From G965222535 sp965222535 (GTDB taxonomy: Bacteria > Pseudomonadota > Gammaproteobacteria > HK1), in the NCBI GenBank assembly GCA_965222535.1, contig OZ244957.1:744001-808000 (forward strand): a stretch of DNA of 64,000 bases, given 5' to 3'. Positions 17,461-26,372 of the stretch are shown piece after piece. Both the position numbers and the translations under genes were made by a program. Under the pieces are notes generated by a model. It saw only the letters and a program-made list of their open reading frames with translations, had not been told where the DNA came from and made no database searches. Position 1 is the stretch's first letter; the number at the start of each line of letters is the position of its first letter.

Positions 17461-17497
17461 AGTGCACACCCTCCTCTTAAAAAGAAAGGTGTGCACT
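17461..17497 (-). terminator. Hairpin downstream of the binding-protein gene
   Basis: Perfect 10-bp stem AGTGCACACC/GGTGTGCACT with a loop of about 17 bases, about 85 bp after the stop of the binding-protein gene on the minus strand. A second small hairpin (GTCATCC/GGATGAC) lies beside it. There is no long T-run, so termination is likely but not certain. The rest of 17,220-17,581 shows no gene. Confidence 0.5.
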
Positions 17498-17581
17498 CCT
17501 CAAAAACACGCCAACCACGCTCCTCACACGACCTGAATACGAACCTTGGCTATTATGAAAAGACATGGTTTCCAGCCGTTA

Positions 17582-18520
17582 TCAGTCAAGCCATTGCTTC
17601 CAAACATCGTCGTTTTTGATCAGCCATATTTTAGCCGCTTTCTCATGGGTCAGACCCTCGGTGTCAACGAGCGCCGCCATACCGCCGATCTGTTGTTTGG
17701 AGAACGAGATTTTAGTGAAAACCTTGTAGGCCGCAGGCCATTTCTTTGGCATCTGATAATATGCCGCTTTCTTCAGCCAGCCTGCTGGTGGGCTGCCGCA
17801 TTTGCCATCGCCGCCTTCTGACTTTTTGCAACCCGGTGTCCACGGCGGGAATACAACAAAATCACCACCATCACCTGCATCAGTGAAATTAGGTGACCAG
17901 TTGAATACCACAACGGCGCGGTTATCTTTTTGCGCTGATGCCAGTTCTGCCCATAAGGCACCTGCGGATCCAGCAAACTTGGCCACAAAATCCATCCCCA
18001 GGGCACCAATGCGATCCAGGGTCTCCTGACCATGCCAATCTTGCGGGCCATCTAAATAACGACCTTTCCCGCCGCTATCCGCCGTTGCAAACATTTTGGC
18101 GCAACCATCCAGTGCCTTCCAGTCAGGCAATCCGGGGCACAGATCAGCCACGTACGCAGGATACCACCATTCTTCCTGGGTTTTGGCCTCATGCGTCCCG
18201 ACATCAACAATACCGCCTTTATCCATAGCGTTATAAAATGATTTGCCAAAAGTAGATTGCCACACTTCATGAGATATGGTCACATCGCCGGTACGGATCG
18301 ATTCATATACCGCTTGACTGTCGGCGGGAACATATTCAACGTTGTTTCCCATGCTCTCAAAAATACCGCCAATAACATAAGCCATCACGATCTGGCTTGA
18401 CCAGTTATGAGTCGGTATAACAATTGGCTTTCTTGAGTCTTTAGCCAGCACTTGGCCAAACACCCCGGCGATACTTATAATCAGAACTGCTGCTATAGTT
18501 CTTATGCTTAACTTTCTCAT
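17582..18520 (-). CDS. proX: Glycine betaine/quaternary amine ABC transporter substrate-binding protein
   Basis: 312-aa periplasmic binding protein of the OpuAC/ProX type. A signal peptide (hydrophobic residues about 7-26, ending VLAKD) is followed by PIVIPTHNWSSQIVMAYVIG, and the body is rich in Trp/Tyr (EVWQSTFG, EEWWYPAYV, VVFNWSPNF) as needed to cage a quaternary ammonium. The membrane and ATPase subunits (proW, proV) are not nearby, so it is an orphan that must share a transporter, or it serves as a sensor. It is the last gene of the minus-strand amine/nitrogen cluster, separated from the DUF1989-GcvT gene by 163 bp of AT-rich DNA that may hold its own promoter. Confidence 0.88.
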   Translation of the reverse strand: MRKLSIRTIAAVLIISIAGVFGQVLAKDSRKPIVIPTHNWSSQIVMAYVIGGIFESMGNNVEYVPADSQAVYESIRTGDVTISHEVWQSTFGKSFYNAMDKGGIVDVGTHEAKTQEEWWYPAYVADLCPGLPDWKALDGCAKMFATADSGGKGRYLDGPQDWHGQETLDRIGALGMDFVAKFAGSAGALWAELASAQKDNRAVVVFNWSPNFTDAGDGGDFVVFPPWTPGCKKSEGGDGKCGSPPAGWLKKAAYYQMPKKWPAAYKVFTKISFSKQQIGGMAALVDTEGLTHEKAAKIWLIKNDDVWKQWLD

Positions 18521-18683
18521 AATTCTTTCTCCATGAATGATCTTCGACAGGTTATTAAGAATACCAACAAACTAACAGATTATTCATAATAACCCACTGA
18601 CAAATACAATCCTTAACACAAAATATTAAGAACTGTATTAATACAACTTTAATATAATTAAAGTTGTTCCGTGCTGAGAAACC

Positions 18684-20957
18684 CTACATCCTAACTCTGG
18701 TTTTCTCAGGATCATAAAACGGGAAGCGCACCACTTTTGCTTTAATCCGTTTATGATGGCCATCCAGTTTGCCTACCTCAACCAATGTACCGACTGTGGA
18801 AGCAGAAACTGATATCCTGCACAGAGCAATGTTCTTCCTCAGCACAGGAGAGCGGGTCGCACTGGTAATTACGCCCACTTGTTGCCTGCCTGAATATACA
18901 CCATCGCCATGAGCAGCAAGTTCATTTGATGAAAGTTCCAGCCCGACAAGCACCCGTTGCGGTAATGCTTTACGCGCAATTAAAGCCTGTTTGCCGACAA
19001 AATCTTCATCTTTAGTCTTCAACGGAACCGTGAACCCAATACCCGCTTCAAATGGATCGGTTTGATCACAAAACTCATACCCGGCAAAAATAAGACCGGC
19101 TTCAATGCGCAACATATCAAGCGCATTCAAGCCCAAAGGAGTGATACCAAACGCTTCTCCCGCGCTGATAATCGCATCCCAAACCGCTACGCAATCGTTG
19201 GGATGGGCGAATACCTCATAACCCAGCTCGCCAGAATACCCAGTGCGCGAAACAATAACCGGTATGCCGTGCTGATCACCAATGCGACCGACTGAAGAAC
19301 GAAACCATTTTAATTCCGAGAGCGGTGTTTGCGTTTTCGCTGTCCAAACAATGTGCTCAAGTACCTCTCGGCTTTTGGGCCCCTGTACTGCAACATTGTG
19401 CAGTTGATCAGTGGACGATTTTATCCAGACGTGAAAATTTTTCTCTTCAGCAATTTGCCGTAGCCATTTACCGCAATAATCAGAGCCACAGATCCAACGA
19501 AAATTATCCTGACCCAATCGGAACAATGTGCCATCGTCTATCATACAACCGTTATCATAGCAAATAGCTGAATAAACCACGCCGCCAACAGCTAATTTAC
19601 GGACATTGCGCGTTATCGCATATTGCATCAGCGCCTCGGCATCCGGGCCGTAAATTTCAAACTTCCGGAGGGGTGATAAATCAATAATGGCGACGCCTTC
19701 GCGGCACTGCCAGTATTCTTTTATTGCGCCCGCATTATTGTATTCAAGAGGCAGCCAATAGCCATTATAGTTGCTATAGTTTTGCGTTAATTGCTCGGTT
19801 TTACTATGGAAGCCTGTGTTCTTGGTCATGATAGGAATACTTTGTGGATCTTGTCTGAAGGCGGTTGCTGCTGAAAAGTTATTTTGCTTATCGTAGATAC
19901 GTATATGAATGTCGGTAGGGTTCCAATTGTTGGCAGGCGTCGTGTCATCGGGACATGCTGAAGACACGCACACCACGTCGGTTAATGCTTTCAATAGAAC
20001 ATAATCCCCTGCTCTTGACCACGATACATCTGACGCTAAAGCATGGGAATCATCAATCGACGTATTAAAGAAAAAATTGACGGCTATCCAGCCTTTGCGC
20101 GCCTTAACACCATGCTCAGCTAATGCCGTATTAAAATTAGCAGTACAGTTTACGTGTCCTGGAAATCCTCTATCTTCATAATATTTGGCGTTGCAAGCCA
20201 AGCCGAGCATATCGTGGCGCATCACTTTATCGTGAATAATTTCAACCAATGGCTGCGCATCTTTGTCATAAAACTTATTATGCACCCCAGGTTCTGGACA
20301 ACTCAGTTGGGACAGCGATCGTGTTACGGTTGGCTGAATATGATTTTCAATGCCCTCCTTCAAGCAACGCTGCGAGAATGCCTGAAAATCGGAACATTGA
20401 TGGCCTGCTACATCAATGATCTGTATATATTCACCTTTTTTTACCGCATACGATCGGGCCGTGGCTTTCTCGACCCGGATATCACGCAGCGGTGTAGCCA
20501 GCGGACTCGGTAAATCCGATGGTGCCTCAGGCGCTATGCGAGATACATTGATCAGTATTTCTGTCGGCGCGTTTTGCTCGCTGACCAGCATACGACCGCC
20601 ATGTGCACTGAAAACGCATAGCCCGTCTTGATTGACCTCAAATAACCGGCGCGCAGCAGCAGTCGCTCTTTCCACAAAAAGCTCAGCGCTCAGAAGTCGC
20701 TCATGCACAATTTTATGCTGGCTCAGTTGTTCCTGCAACTTAGCGGAGCAGTCCTTGCGTACTATTTCAGAGCGGTTGATAGCTGACTTATCCTGCCACG
20801 TAAGGATATCCAACCCGGCAGAGCCTTTCGCATCAAAAGCGAACACCGCGCAGGGCTGGTCACCTTCAACATTAATGATTTCAACGTGATCGCCGCTATA
20901 GACATGAAGCGAAACGGCATCACCGCCAAAGATTTGATAGGTTTCGCTTGGTTGCAT
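18684..20957 (-). CDS. DUF1989 (urea-carboxylase-associated type) fused to GcvT-like aminomethyltransferase
   Basis: 757-aa two-part protein. The N-terminal half (about 1-370) belongs to the DUF1989 family seen beside urea carboxylase (GEYIQIIDVAGHQCSDF, GHVNCTANFN, WNPTDIHIRIYD). The C-terminal half (about 385-757) is a complete GcvT-like folate-dependent aminomethyltransferase: AIIDLSPLRKFEIYGPDA, VAVQGPKSREVL, SRTGYSGELGYEVF, ALDMLRIEAG and the closing family C-terminus. GcvT-type domains pass one-carbon groups from amines to tetrahydrofolate, as in dimethylglycine or sarcosine demethylation. The fusion therefore suggests handling of a methylated amine (inference). Start at ATG 20,957. The gene follows the Amt and 61-aa genes with a gap of about 200 bp. 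Lower GC than ppsA or plsX. Confidence 0.85.
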   Translation of the reverse strand: MQPSETYQIFGGDAVSLHVYSGDHVEIINVEGDQPCAVFAFDAKGSAGLDILTWQDKSAINRSEIVRKDCSAKLQEQLSQHKIVHERLLSAELFVERATAAARRLFEVNQDGLCVFSAHGGRMLVSEQNAPTEILINVSRIAPEAPSDLPSPLATPLRDIRVEKATARSYAVKKGEYIQIIDVAGHQCSDFQAFSQRCLKEGIENHIQPTVTRSLSQLSCPEPGVHNKFYDKDAQPLVEIIHDKVMRHDMLGLACNAKYYEDRGFPGHVNCTANFNTALAEHGVKARKGWIAVNFFFNTSIDDSHALASDVSWSRAGDYVLLKALTDVVCVSSACPDDTTPANNWNPTDIHIRIYDKQNNFSAATAFRQDPQSIPIMTKNTGFHSKTEQLTQNYSNYNGYWLPLEYNNAGAIKEYWQCREGVAIIDLSPLRKFEIYGPDAEALMQYAITRNVRKLAVGGVVYSAICYDNGCMIDDGTLFRLGQDNFRWICGSDYCGKWLRQIAEEKNFHVWIKSSTDQLHNVAVQGPKSREVLEHIVWTAKTQTPLSELKWFRSSVGRIGDQHGIPVIVSRTGYSGELGYEVFAHPNDCVAVWDAIISAGEAFGITPLGLNALDMLRIEAGLIFAGYEFCDQTDPFEAGIGFTVPLKTKDEDFVGKQALIARKALPQRVLVGLELSSNELAAHGDGVYSGRQQVGVITSATRSPVLRKNIALCRISVSASTVGTLVEVGKLDGHHKRIKAKVVRFPFYDPEKTRVRM

Positions 20958-21163
20958 AGACGTAGGTGTCCATCTTGTTTGTTACTTGCGCACGCGATGG
21001 TTAGCAAAATTCCTGCCAGCTTCAGGCGATATCTGAAGTCAGGCTGCTCCTTTTGATGCGCATGGTTTGTTTGCAACGAGCACCGCAAGCAAAGCTGAGG
21101 GCCACTGAATAGCTGGCCCCCAGCAAGGCATGGGTATAGACAATGTCGCTTTGATGCAAGACT

Positions 21164-21349
21164 TTATTTCCTGCTACGGTGCTCCCCCTTTTCCCGGCAA
21201 ATTTGTATAAGGTGCCAGCCGATCCAAAAGCAGACCGCTAAAACCACCATAACAACCTCGCCAGTCCCATTGATAAACTCACCACTGGCGAAAGGATACA
21301 TCGCTCCGATATTTGCTGGATCGGCCCAGCTTGTAATATGTGTATTCAT
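21164..21349 (-). CDS. Small single-span membrane protein, 61 aa
   Basis: Short protein with one hydrophobic helix (EVVMVVLAVCFWIGWHLI, about 31-48) and a basic end. An AGAGGAAG ribosome site 6 bases before the ATG, and only 12 bases from the amt stop, argue that it is real and co-transcribed. Function unknown; the position suggests an accessory subunit to the transporter. It is followed by about 200 bp with a GGGGGCCAGC/GTGGCCCTC hairpin. Confidence 0.65.
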   Translation of the reverse strand: MNTHITSWADPANIGAMYPFASGEFINGTGEVVMVVLAVCFWIGWHLIQICREKGEHRSRK

Positions 21350-21361
21350 ATTTTCTTCCTC

Positions 21362-22738
21362 TTATGATGAACTGGCTTTCTCTGCTTCAATGATTAATTC
21401 TTCTTCAGCTTTATTCAATTCAATCATATCAGCGTCTAAACCTGCTAACTCAATATGCCGGGGGATACGCAGCAAGCCTAAACCGTTCAGAATCTTGGCG
21501 ATAATAAATCCTGGCAAAAACCCAAGCACAAAAAACATAATAAATGCGCCAATAATTTGCCCAACTGGATTAATCGCAACAGTAAATTCTGGGTTTAATG
21601 AAGATGGATAACCCCATAGCATGAAGCCGGCCACCACAACACCAATGACCCCCGCATAGCCGTGTACCGCAACAGCACCTACTGCATCATCAATTTTAAA
21701 GCGTTTCTCCACAAAAAAATGCAATTTGTAAATAATAGGTATTGCGCCAGCACCGATTAACATCGCCTGAATCGGATGGTACAGATCATTGCCTGCTGAT
21801 GCAGCAATAATCCCAGCAAGACCACCTGAGTAGGTCCAGAATGGATCGCCTTTTGAGACGATATAAGCCGCCATCAAACCACCTGAAAGCGACATGATAA
21901 AGTTCATCGTAATACCCGACAAGGTAACCGGTGTGCCATAGATGGTAACGGCCGAGAAGAACACCTCAGTCTCAGTACCGATATTCACATACGGTGTATT
22001 ACAAGCAACATAGAATCCCCAAAAACCAGTGTATATCAGGAATAATCCAATCGCTACCAACCATGGATTACGCGGATTGATATTGCGCGCTTCGCCGGTT
22101 GACGAAAACTTACCAATGCGCGCACCCAGCGGTATCAGTACACCCAGTGCAAAACCACCTGCCACTGCATGAATAACGCCCGAGGCATACGCATCGTGGT
22201 ACCCCAATAACTTCACCATCCAACCATCTGGATTCCAGCCCCAAGCGGCATCAATCAGCCAAAAAACCGAGCCAATGGCGATAGCCAGTATCCAAAATGC
22301 GGAAGATTTTATACGTTCAATCACTGAACCCGATACGATCGAGGCGGCTGTCCATGAGAACAATAAAAACGCCGCCCAAAACACGCCGTTTATTCTATCG
22401 TCCATACGCACTGCATTCCATTCACTGGTGGCGAGTGCAAATAACGAGCCAAAAGAGGTAAAGTTCCCTCCTTCGACCTCATCGAGAACCAGCGGCCCGG
22501 TGATCCCTGGCCCGTATGGGAAAGCCCAGTATATCCACCAGCCAAACAGAAAGAATGTGACCGTAACCAGCGGGATCAACATCGTGTTTTTCATCAATGT
22601 ATGCACATGGTTTTTATGGCGCGATGCGCCGACCTCATACATACAAAACCCAACGTGTATTAAAAACATTAATACAACGGTCAGCCAGTAATAAAACTCA
22701 AAAAATATAGCTGAAAGTGCGCCTAGCTCTGTATCCAT
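21362..22738 (-). CDS. amt: Ammonium transporter family protein (Amt/MEP/Rh)
   Basis: 458-aa polytopic membrane protein with about 11 helices. The pore twin histidines are recognisable: His190 in YASGVIHAVAGG and His359 in AVAVHGYAGVIG. The middle contains GLAGIIAASAG. It is a divergent Amt (N-terminus MDTELGALSAIFFEFYYWLT, acidic C-terminal tail about 430-458) of the subgroup found beside glutamate-synthase-like operons, and may carry ammonium or a small amine such as methylamine. No GlnK gene is adjacent. Good ribosome site (GGAGG) before the ATG at 22,738. Lies between the 119-aa and 61-aa genes in one transcription unit. Confidence 0.88.
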   Translation of the reverse strand: MDTELGALSAIFFEFYYWLTVVLMFLIHVGFCMYEVGASRHKNHVHTLMKNTMLIPLVTVTFFLFGWWIYWAFPYGPGITGPLVLDEVEGGNFTSFGSLFALATSEWNAVRMDDRINGVFWAAFLLFSWTAASIVSGSVIERIKSSAFWILAIAIGSVFWLIDAAWGWNPDGWMVKLLGYHDAYASGVIHAVAGGFALGVLIPLGARIGKFSSTGEARNINPRNPWLVAIGLFLIYTGFWGFYVACNTPYVNIGTETEVFFSAVTIYGTPVTLSGITMNFIMSLSGGLMAAYIVSKGDPFWTYSGGLAGIIAASAGNDLYHPIQAMLIGAGAIPIIYKLHFFVEKRFKIDDAVGAVAVHGYAGVIGVVVAGFMLWGYPSSLNPEFTVAINPVGQIIGAFIMFFVLGFLPGFIIAKILNGLGLLRIPRHIELAGLDADMIELNKAEEELIIEAEKASSS

Positions 22739-22777
22739 AATCTCCTCCTATAGGATTTTTGTGGTGGTATATATTAT

Positions 22778-23137
22778 TCAGAATTTACGGTAAGCGTTAT
22801 TCAGATCAACCATCGGGTGGTTTTGTGACATTTGGAACTTAATTAACAGCTCACGGGCAATCATGTCACGCCGCTGCTGATCATCAGGCAAGGTAACAGA
22901 ATCAGGGACTATCACCCAGCCATTGATATTTCTATCAAAAACCGCAGCACGACCTTCTTCATACCCCATATGAACATCTTCTAACCAGTTCAGGTCTTTC
23001 CAACCCATCAGGTCGATATACTTTTTCAGAAAAGGGGTTATGTATTTCATATCTGGCGTTAGGTTAACATCGTATCTGTAACCAATATGTTGCCCAATTT
23101 CATGGGCACGGCTCGTGCTAGAATTGTTATCGCTCAT
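22778..23137 (-). CDS. Conserved-looking hypothetical protein, 119 aa
   Basis: Soluble protein without signal or membrane segment. It contains ITPFLKKYIDLMGWKDLNWL and GYEEGRAAVFDRNINGWVIV, and ends in NHPMVDLNNAYRKF. It sits 13 bases after the FMN glutamate-synthase-like gene and 39 bases before amt, so it is clearly in the operon. No family that I recognise; possibly a small subunit or chaperone of the synthase complex. Confidence 0.75.
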   Translation of the reverse strand: MSDNNSSTSRAHEIGQHIGYRYDVNLTPDMKYITPFLKKYIDLMGWKDLNWLEDVHMGYEEGRAAVFDRNINGWVIVPDSVTLPDDQQRRDMIARELLIKFQMSQNHPMVDLNNAYRKF

Positions 23138-23150
23138 ACCATTACCTCGT

Positions 23151-24488
23151 TTAAAAGCGCGTCATCTCAGGACAACCAACGGTGTACTGCGTACCGGCGA
23201 TAGGGACCTGCGCGCAAGCTGAAGCCTCCATCGTCAGCGCCGCCAAATCTTCTGGCTCTAATGAATGCACGTTTGTCTTTCCACAAGCGCGCGCCATCAT
23301 TTGGCATTCAATCGTCAGTGTATGCAGAAAGTTGTACACCCGCTCGGCGGCTTTATCTGGATCAAGGCGCTTTCGCAACTCAGGATCCTGAGTTGCAATA
23401 CCCACTGGACAACGACCTGTATGACAATGGTAACACTCACCCGCTGCAACGCCCATTTCAGCTTTGTAATCCGCTTCATCAATGTCCCTGTTGCAATTGA
23501 GCGCCATCAACGCGGCATGCCCGATCGCGACGGCATCCGCACCCAGCGCAATCGCCTTGGCAACATCGCCGCCGTTACGGATCCCGCCAGCATACACCAG
23601 ACTGATTTTGTCGCGCATGCCAACATCATCGATCGCCCTGCGCGCCTGGCGGATAGCAGCAATCCCCGGCACCCCGGTCTCCTCCGTTGCAAGATGCGGC
23701 CCCGCTCCTGTGCCACCTTCCATGCCATCAATATAGATGCTGTCGCAACCGGTCTTGGCCGCCATCCGCACGTCATCATAAACGCGGGCGGCCCCCAGCT
23801 TTAATTGGATTGGAATCTGCCCATCGGTAACCTCGCGAATTTCTTCGATTTTAATTGCAAGGTCATCAGGCCCTAGCCAATCGGGATGCCTAGCGGGAGA
23901 GCGTTGGTCAATGCCTGCTGGCAATGAGCGCATCTCAGCCACTTGGTCGGTAACTTTTTGCCCCATTAAGTGACCACCCAAACCCACTTTACAGCCCTGT
24001 CCGATAAAAAATTCTACCGCATCGGCTAAACGTAAGTGACTCGGATTAAAACCGTAACGCGATTGAATACACTGATAAAACCACTTGCTGGAGTAACGCC
24101 TTTCATCAGGGATCATACCGCCTTCGCCTGAGCATGTTGCAGTGCCTGCCATCGTTGCCCCGCGCGCCAAGGCAGTTTTGGCTTCATAGCTCAAAGCACC
24201 AAAACTCATCCCGGTAATATAGATAGGGATATCCAGTTCAAGGGGACGTTTGGCACCGACGCCAATCACCGTTTTGGTCAGGCATTTCTCGCGATAACCC
24301 TCAATAACAAACCGAGTCAGCGTCCCCGGCATAAAAGTCAAGTCATCCCAAGTCGGGATTTTCTTAAACAGTGAAAACCCTCGCATCCTATAGCGACCTA
24401 GGTCAGACTTAATATGAATATCATTAATGACTTCTTTAGGAAATATAAAGCTCTGACCCAATTTATATTTATTGCTGTTGTCATTCAT
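23151..24488 (-). CDS. glxD: FMN-binding glutamate synthase-like protein (GlxD / MgsC type)
   Basis: 445-aa protein matching the central FMN-binding barrel of glutamate synthase. PIYITGMSFGALSYEAKTAL, IQLKLGAARVYDDV, YIDGMEGGTGAGP and the GGIRNGGDVAKAIALGADAV phosphate-binding loop are in order. Cys352, Cys355 and Cys360 (CYHCHTGRCPVG) are the likely 3Fe-4S ligands. In N-methylglutamate synthase and GlxBCD complexes this subunit joins the amino group to 2-oxoglutarate. It follows the GXGXG gene by 28 bases. The usual split of glutamate synthase into three genes (amidotransferase, GXGXG, FMN) is complete here. Confidence 0.9.
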   Translation of the reverse strand: MNDNSNKYKLGQSFIFPKEVINDIHIKSDLGRYRMRGFSLFKKIPTWDDLTFMPGTLTRFVIEGYREKCLTKTVIGVGAKRPLELDIPIYITGMSFGALSYEAKTALARGATMAGTATCSGEGGMIPDERRYSSKWFYQCIQSRYGFNPSHLRLADAVEFFIGQGCKVGLGGHLMGQKVTDQVAEMRSLPAGIDQRSPARHPDWLGPDDLAIKIEEIREVTDGQIPIQLKLGAARVYDDVRMAAKTGCDSIYIDGMEGGTGAGPHLATEETGVPGIAAIRQARRAIDDVGMRDKISLVYAGGIRNGGDVAKAIALGADAVAIGHAALMALNCNRDIDEADYKAEMGVAAGECYHCHTGRCPVGIATQDPELRKRLDPDKAAERVYNFLHTLTIECQMMARACGKTNVHSLEPEDLAALTMEASACAQVPIAGTQYTVGCPEMTRF

Positions 24489-24516
24489 AATATGTTATAT
24501 CTCTATGATTCAATGG

Positions 24517-25359
24517 TTACAGGATAAGCTTTTTTTCGCTCGGCTCTAATTTATCATAATTCCATAATTGCTTACCAGAAACAATTTTACGCATGTTACT
24601 AATGCCACTTGGTGCATTCATATCGTATAAACCGAGTTTAGACTCCAAGTAAGAAATATCATGATCGGTTAAATCAGATTCGACTGCGTCAACGCCAAGC
24701 CTTTCAATCTCGCCGCCAACATAGATTATTCCGTCATACATCGAATCCCCTAAATTCATCCCGGCGTTACCGCAAATGATCATACGACCGCGTTGCATCA
24801 TAAAGCCGGAAAAAGCACCTGTATCACCGCCAACAATAATCGTGCCGCCTTTTTGATCGATGCCTGTTCGGGCACCAACATTGCCCCGGCATACCAAATC
24901 ACCACCACGAATAGCGGCACCAAAGGTAGAGCCGGCGTTCTTTTCAATCACCACAGTCCCGGCCATCATGTTTTCACCGCAGGACCAACCGACACGTCCC
25001 TGAATACGAACATTCGGACCATCGTTCAGACCACAGCCAAAATAACCGAGGCTATCTGTGAACATCAAATTCAGTTTGTTCAAAATTCCGACGCCTACGG
25101 CATGACGGGATCTTGTGTTATGAATGGTGATACTGCCAACCCCCTGCTCCATTAAGCCTCTGATCGTCCGGTTAATTTCCGTAGTTGTCAACTTCAGAGC
25201 ATCAACCGTTTCGTGTTTATTCCCATCAACGGCAAATGAATGGTGATACGTGAAATTTTCATTCTCTTCGGCATCAAAGAAGCGCTGCTGGGTGCGGCCT
25301 TTCAGGGTTTCATCGTGGAGTCCCATGGTATAGGACGCATCGTCTCTTAGTTGTGCCAT
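24517..25359 (-). CDS. glxC: GXGXG-domain protein (GlxC / MgsB type)
   Basis: 280-aa protein equal to the C-terminal beta-helix of glutamate synthase. Glycine-rich turns recur, for example GRVGWSCGENMMAGTVVIEK, GGTIIVGGDTGAFSGFMMQR and GMNLGDSMYDGIIYVGG. It acts as a structural subunit linking amidotransferase and FMN subunits. Its start overlaps the end of the amidotransferase gene by 13 bases, showing tight coupling. Confidence 0.9.
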   Translation of the reverse strand: MAQLRDDASYTMGLHDETLKGRTQQRFFDAEENENFTYHHSFAVDGNKHETVDALKLTTTEINRTIRGLMEQGVGSITIHNTRSRHAVGVGILNKLNLMFTDSLGYFGCGLNDGPNVRIQGRVGWSCGENMMAGTVVIEKNAGSTFGAAIRGGDLVCRGNVGARTGIDQKGGTIIVGGDTGAFSGFMMQRGRMIICGNAGMNLGDSMYDGIIYVGGEIERLGVDAVESDLTDHDISYLESKLGLYDMNAPSGISNMRKIVSGKQLWNYDKLEPSEKKLIL

Positions 25360-26282
25360 ACTTTTACCTCTGAGTGGGATGGATCATGTGTATCAATATG
25401 GCTGTCAAACAATGTTCTGATCGCGACTTCTTCAGAGGCCAAAGCAATGATATCATCGCTCTCATATAAAACCATTGGCTTGGCTGCCATCACGTCTTTC
25501 GCCATCCCCAACTGATCCTTTGTTGCTACCAGATAAGTGAATACACCATCAAAATATTCAATAGAGTGATTCATGGCGGTTTCTAAGTCAATGTCTTTGT
25601 TTAACTGATCGGCCAGATAGACTGCTATCAGCTCTGAGTCACAATCAGAAGCAAATCGGTGTCCTTGCCGCTCTAAAGATCGTCGGTTTGTCCAATAATT
25701 AGTTAGCTGACCATTATGGACAACGGAAATATCGCTGAACGGGTATGCCCAATAAGGATGCGCTGATCGAATATCGACATCAGATTCGGTTGCCATACGC
25801 GTATGCCCTATGCCATGAGTACCCTTAAATTTAGCCAGCTTATATTGCGCGCAAACTCCATCAGCATCGCCTAAATCTTTGATAAGTTCCAATGAATTAC
25901 CGATGGATAAAATTTCAACTCCTTCGATATCTTCAAGGAAGTCAGCGAGTCTGCGCATATCGCCGGTAAAATTAAACTCATAGCGATAAGCGTATGGCGT
26001 CACTTGGTCGCGTTTGATAAGTTCAACCATACTGCTAAGGCGCTTATTAACTGTTTTAACGCGCCGTTTAATTATTTGATGGATGTCAAAACCAGTCTCT
26101 AAATCAACCGACTCTGCTACTTTAAAGCGAATCACATGCGTACCTTTATCTCCGCCATATAAAGCATAGCCCGTTGAGTCTGGACCTCGATGCTTCAAAG
26201 ATTGAAGCATCGAGGTCATCTGAGAACCAATATTCTCAGATCTATCCCTGCCTTTATAAATAAGCCCTATTATACCACACAT
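25347..26282 (-). CDS. glxB: Class II glutamine amidotransferase (GlxB / MgsA type)
   Basis: 311-aa Ntn amidotransferase. The ATG at 26,282 puts Cys at position 2 (MCGIIGLIYKG), the residue exposed as nucleophile after removal of Met; GGGAGA lies about 8 bases upstream. The in-frame TTG two codons earlier would bury this Cys, so it was not chosen. HRGPDSTGYA, GHTRMATESD, VHNGQLTNYW and FASDCDSELIA match the glutamine-binding site. A charged insert of about 80 residues (about 80-155) separates the first motif from the rest, as in GlxB proteins. It releases ammonia from glutamine for the FMN subunit. Confidence 0.9.
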   Translation of the reverse strand: MCGIIGLIYKGRDRSENIGSQMTSMLQSLKHRGPDSTGYALYGGDKGTHVIRFKVAESVDLETGFDIHQIIKRRVKTVNKRLSSMVELIKRDQVTPYAYRYEFNFTGDMRRLADFLEDIEGVEILSIGNSLELIKDLGDADGVCAQYKLAKFKGTHGIGHTRMATESDVDIRSAHPYWAYPFSDISVVHNGQLTNYWTNRRSLERQGHRFASDCDSELIAVYLADQLNKDIDLETAMNHSIEYFDGVFTYLVATKDQLGMAKDVMAAKPMVLYESDDIIALASEEVAIRTLFDSHIDTHDPSHSEVKVWHN

Positions 26283-26321
26283 ACGCAATATCTCCCTATA
26301 ATGCTATGGTTTATCACTGTA

Positions 26322-26364
26322 GGGCATCTCGAAAAACCCGCTTCGCTGGCTTTTCGAGGTGCCC
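26322..26364 (-). repeat. Family A hairpin (copy 8) inside the glutamine-synthetase/amidotransferase gap
   Basis: GGGCATCTCGAAAA/TTTTCGAGGTGCCC at 26,322-26,335/26,351-26,364: 14 bp with one mismatch that is G-U tolerant in one strand. It fills the gap of about 90 bp between the glnT-like stop and glxB start. In the transcript it could lower read-through into glxBCD or protect the upstream mRNA end. Confidence 0.75.
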
Positions 26365-26372
26365 TGTAGAAC

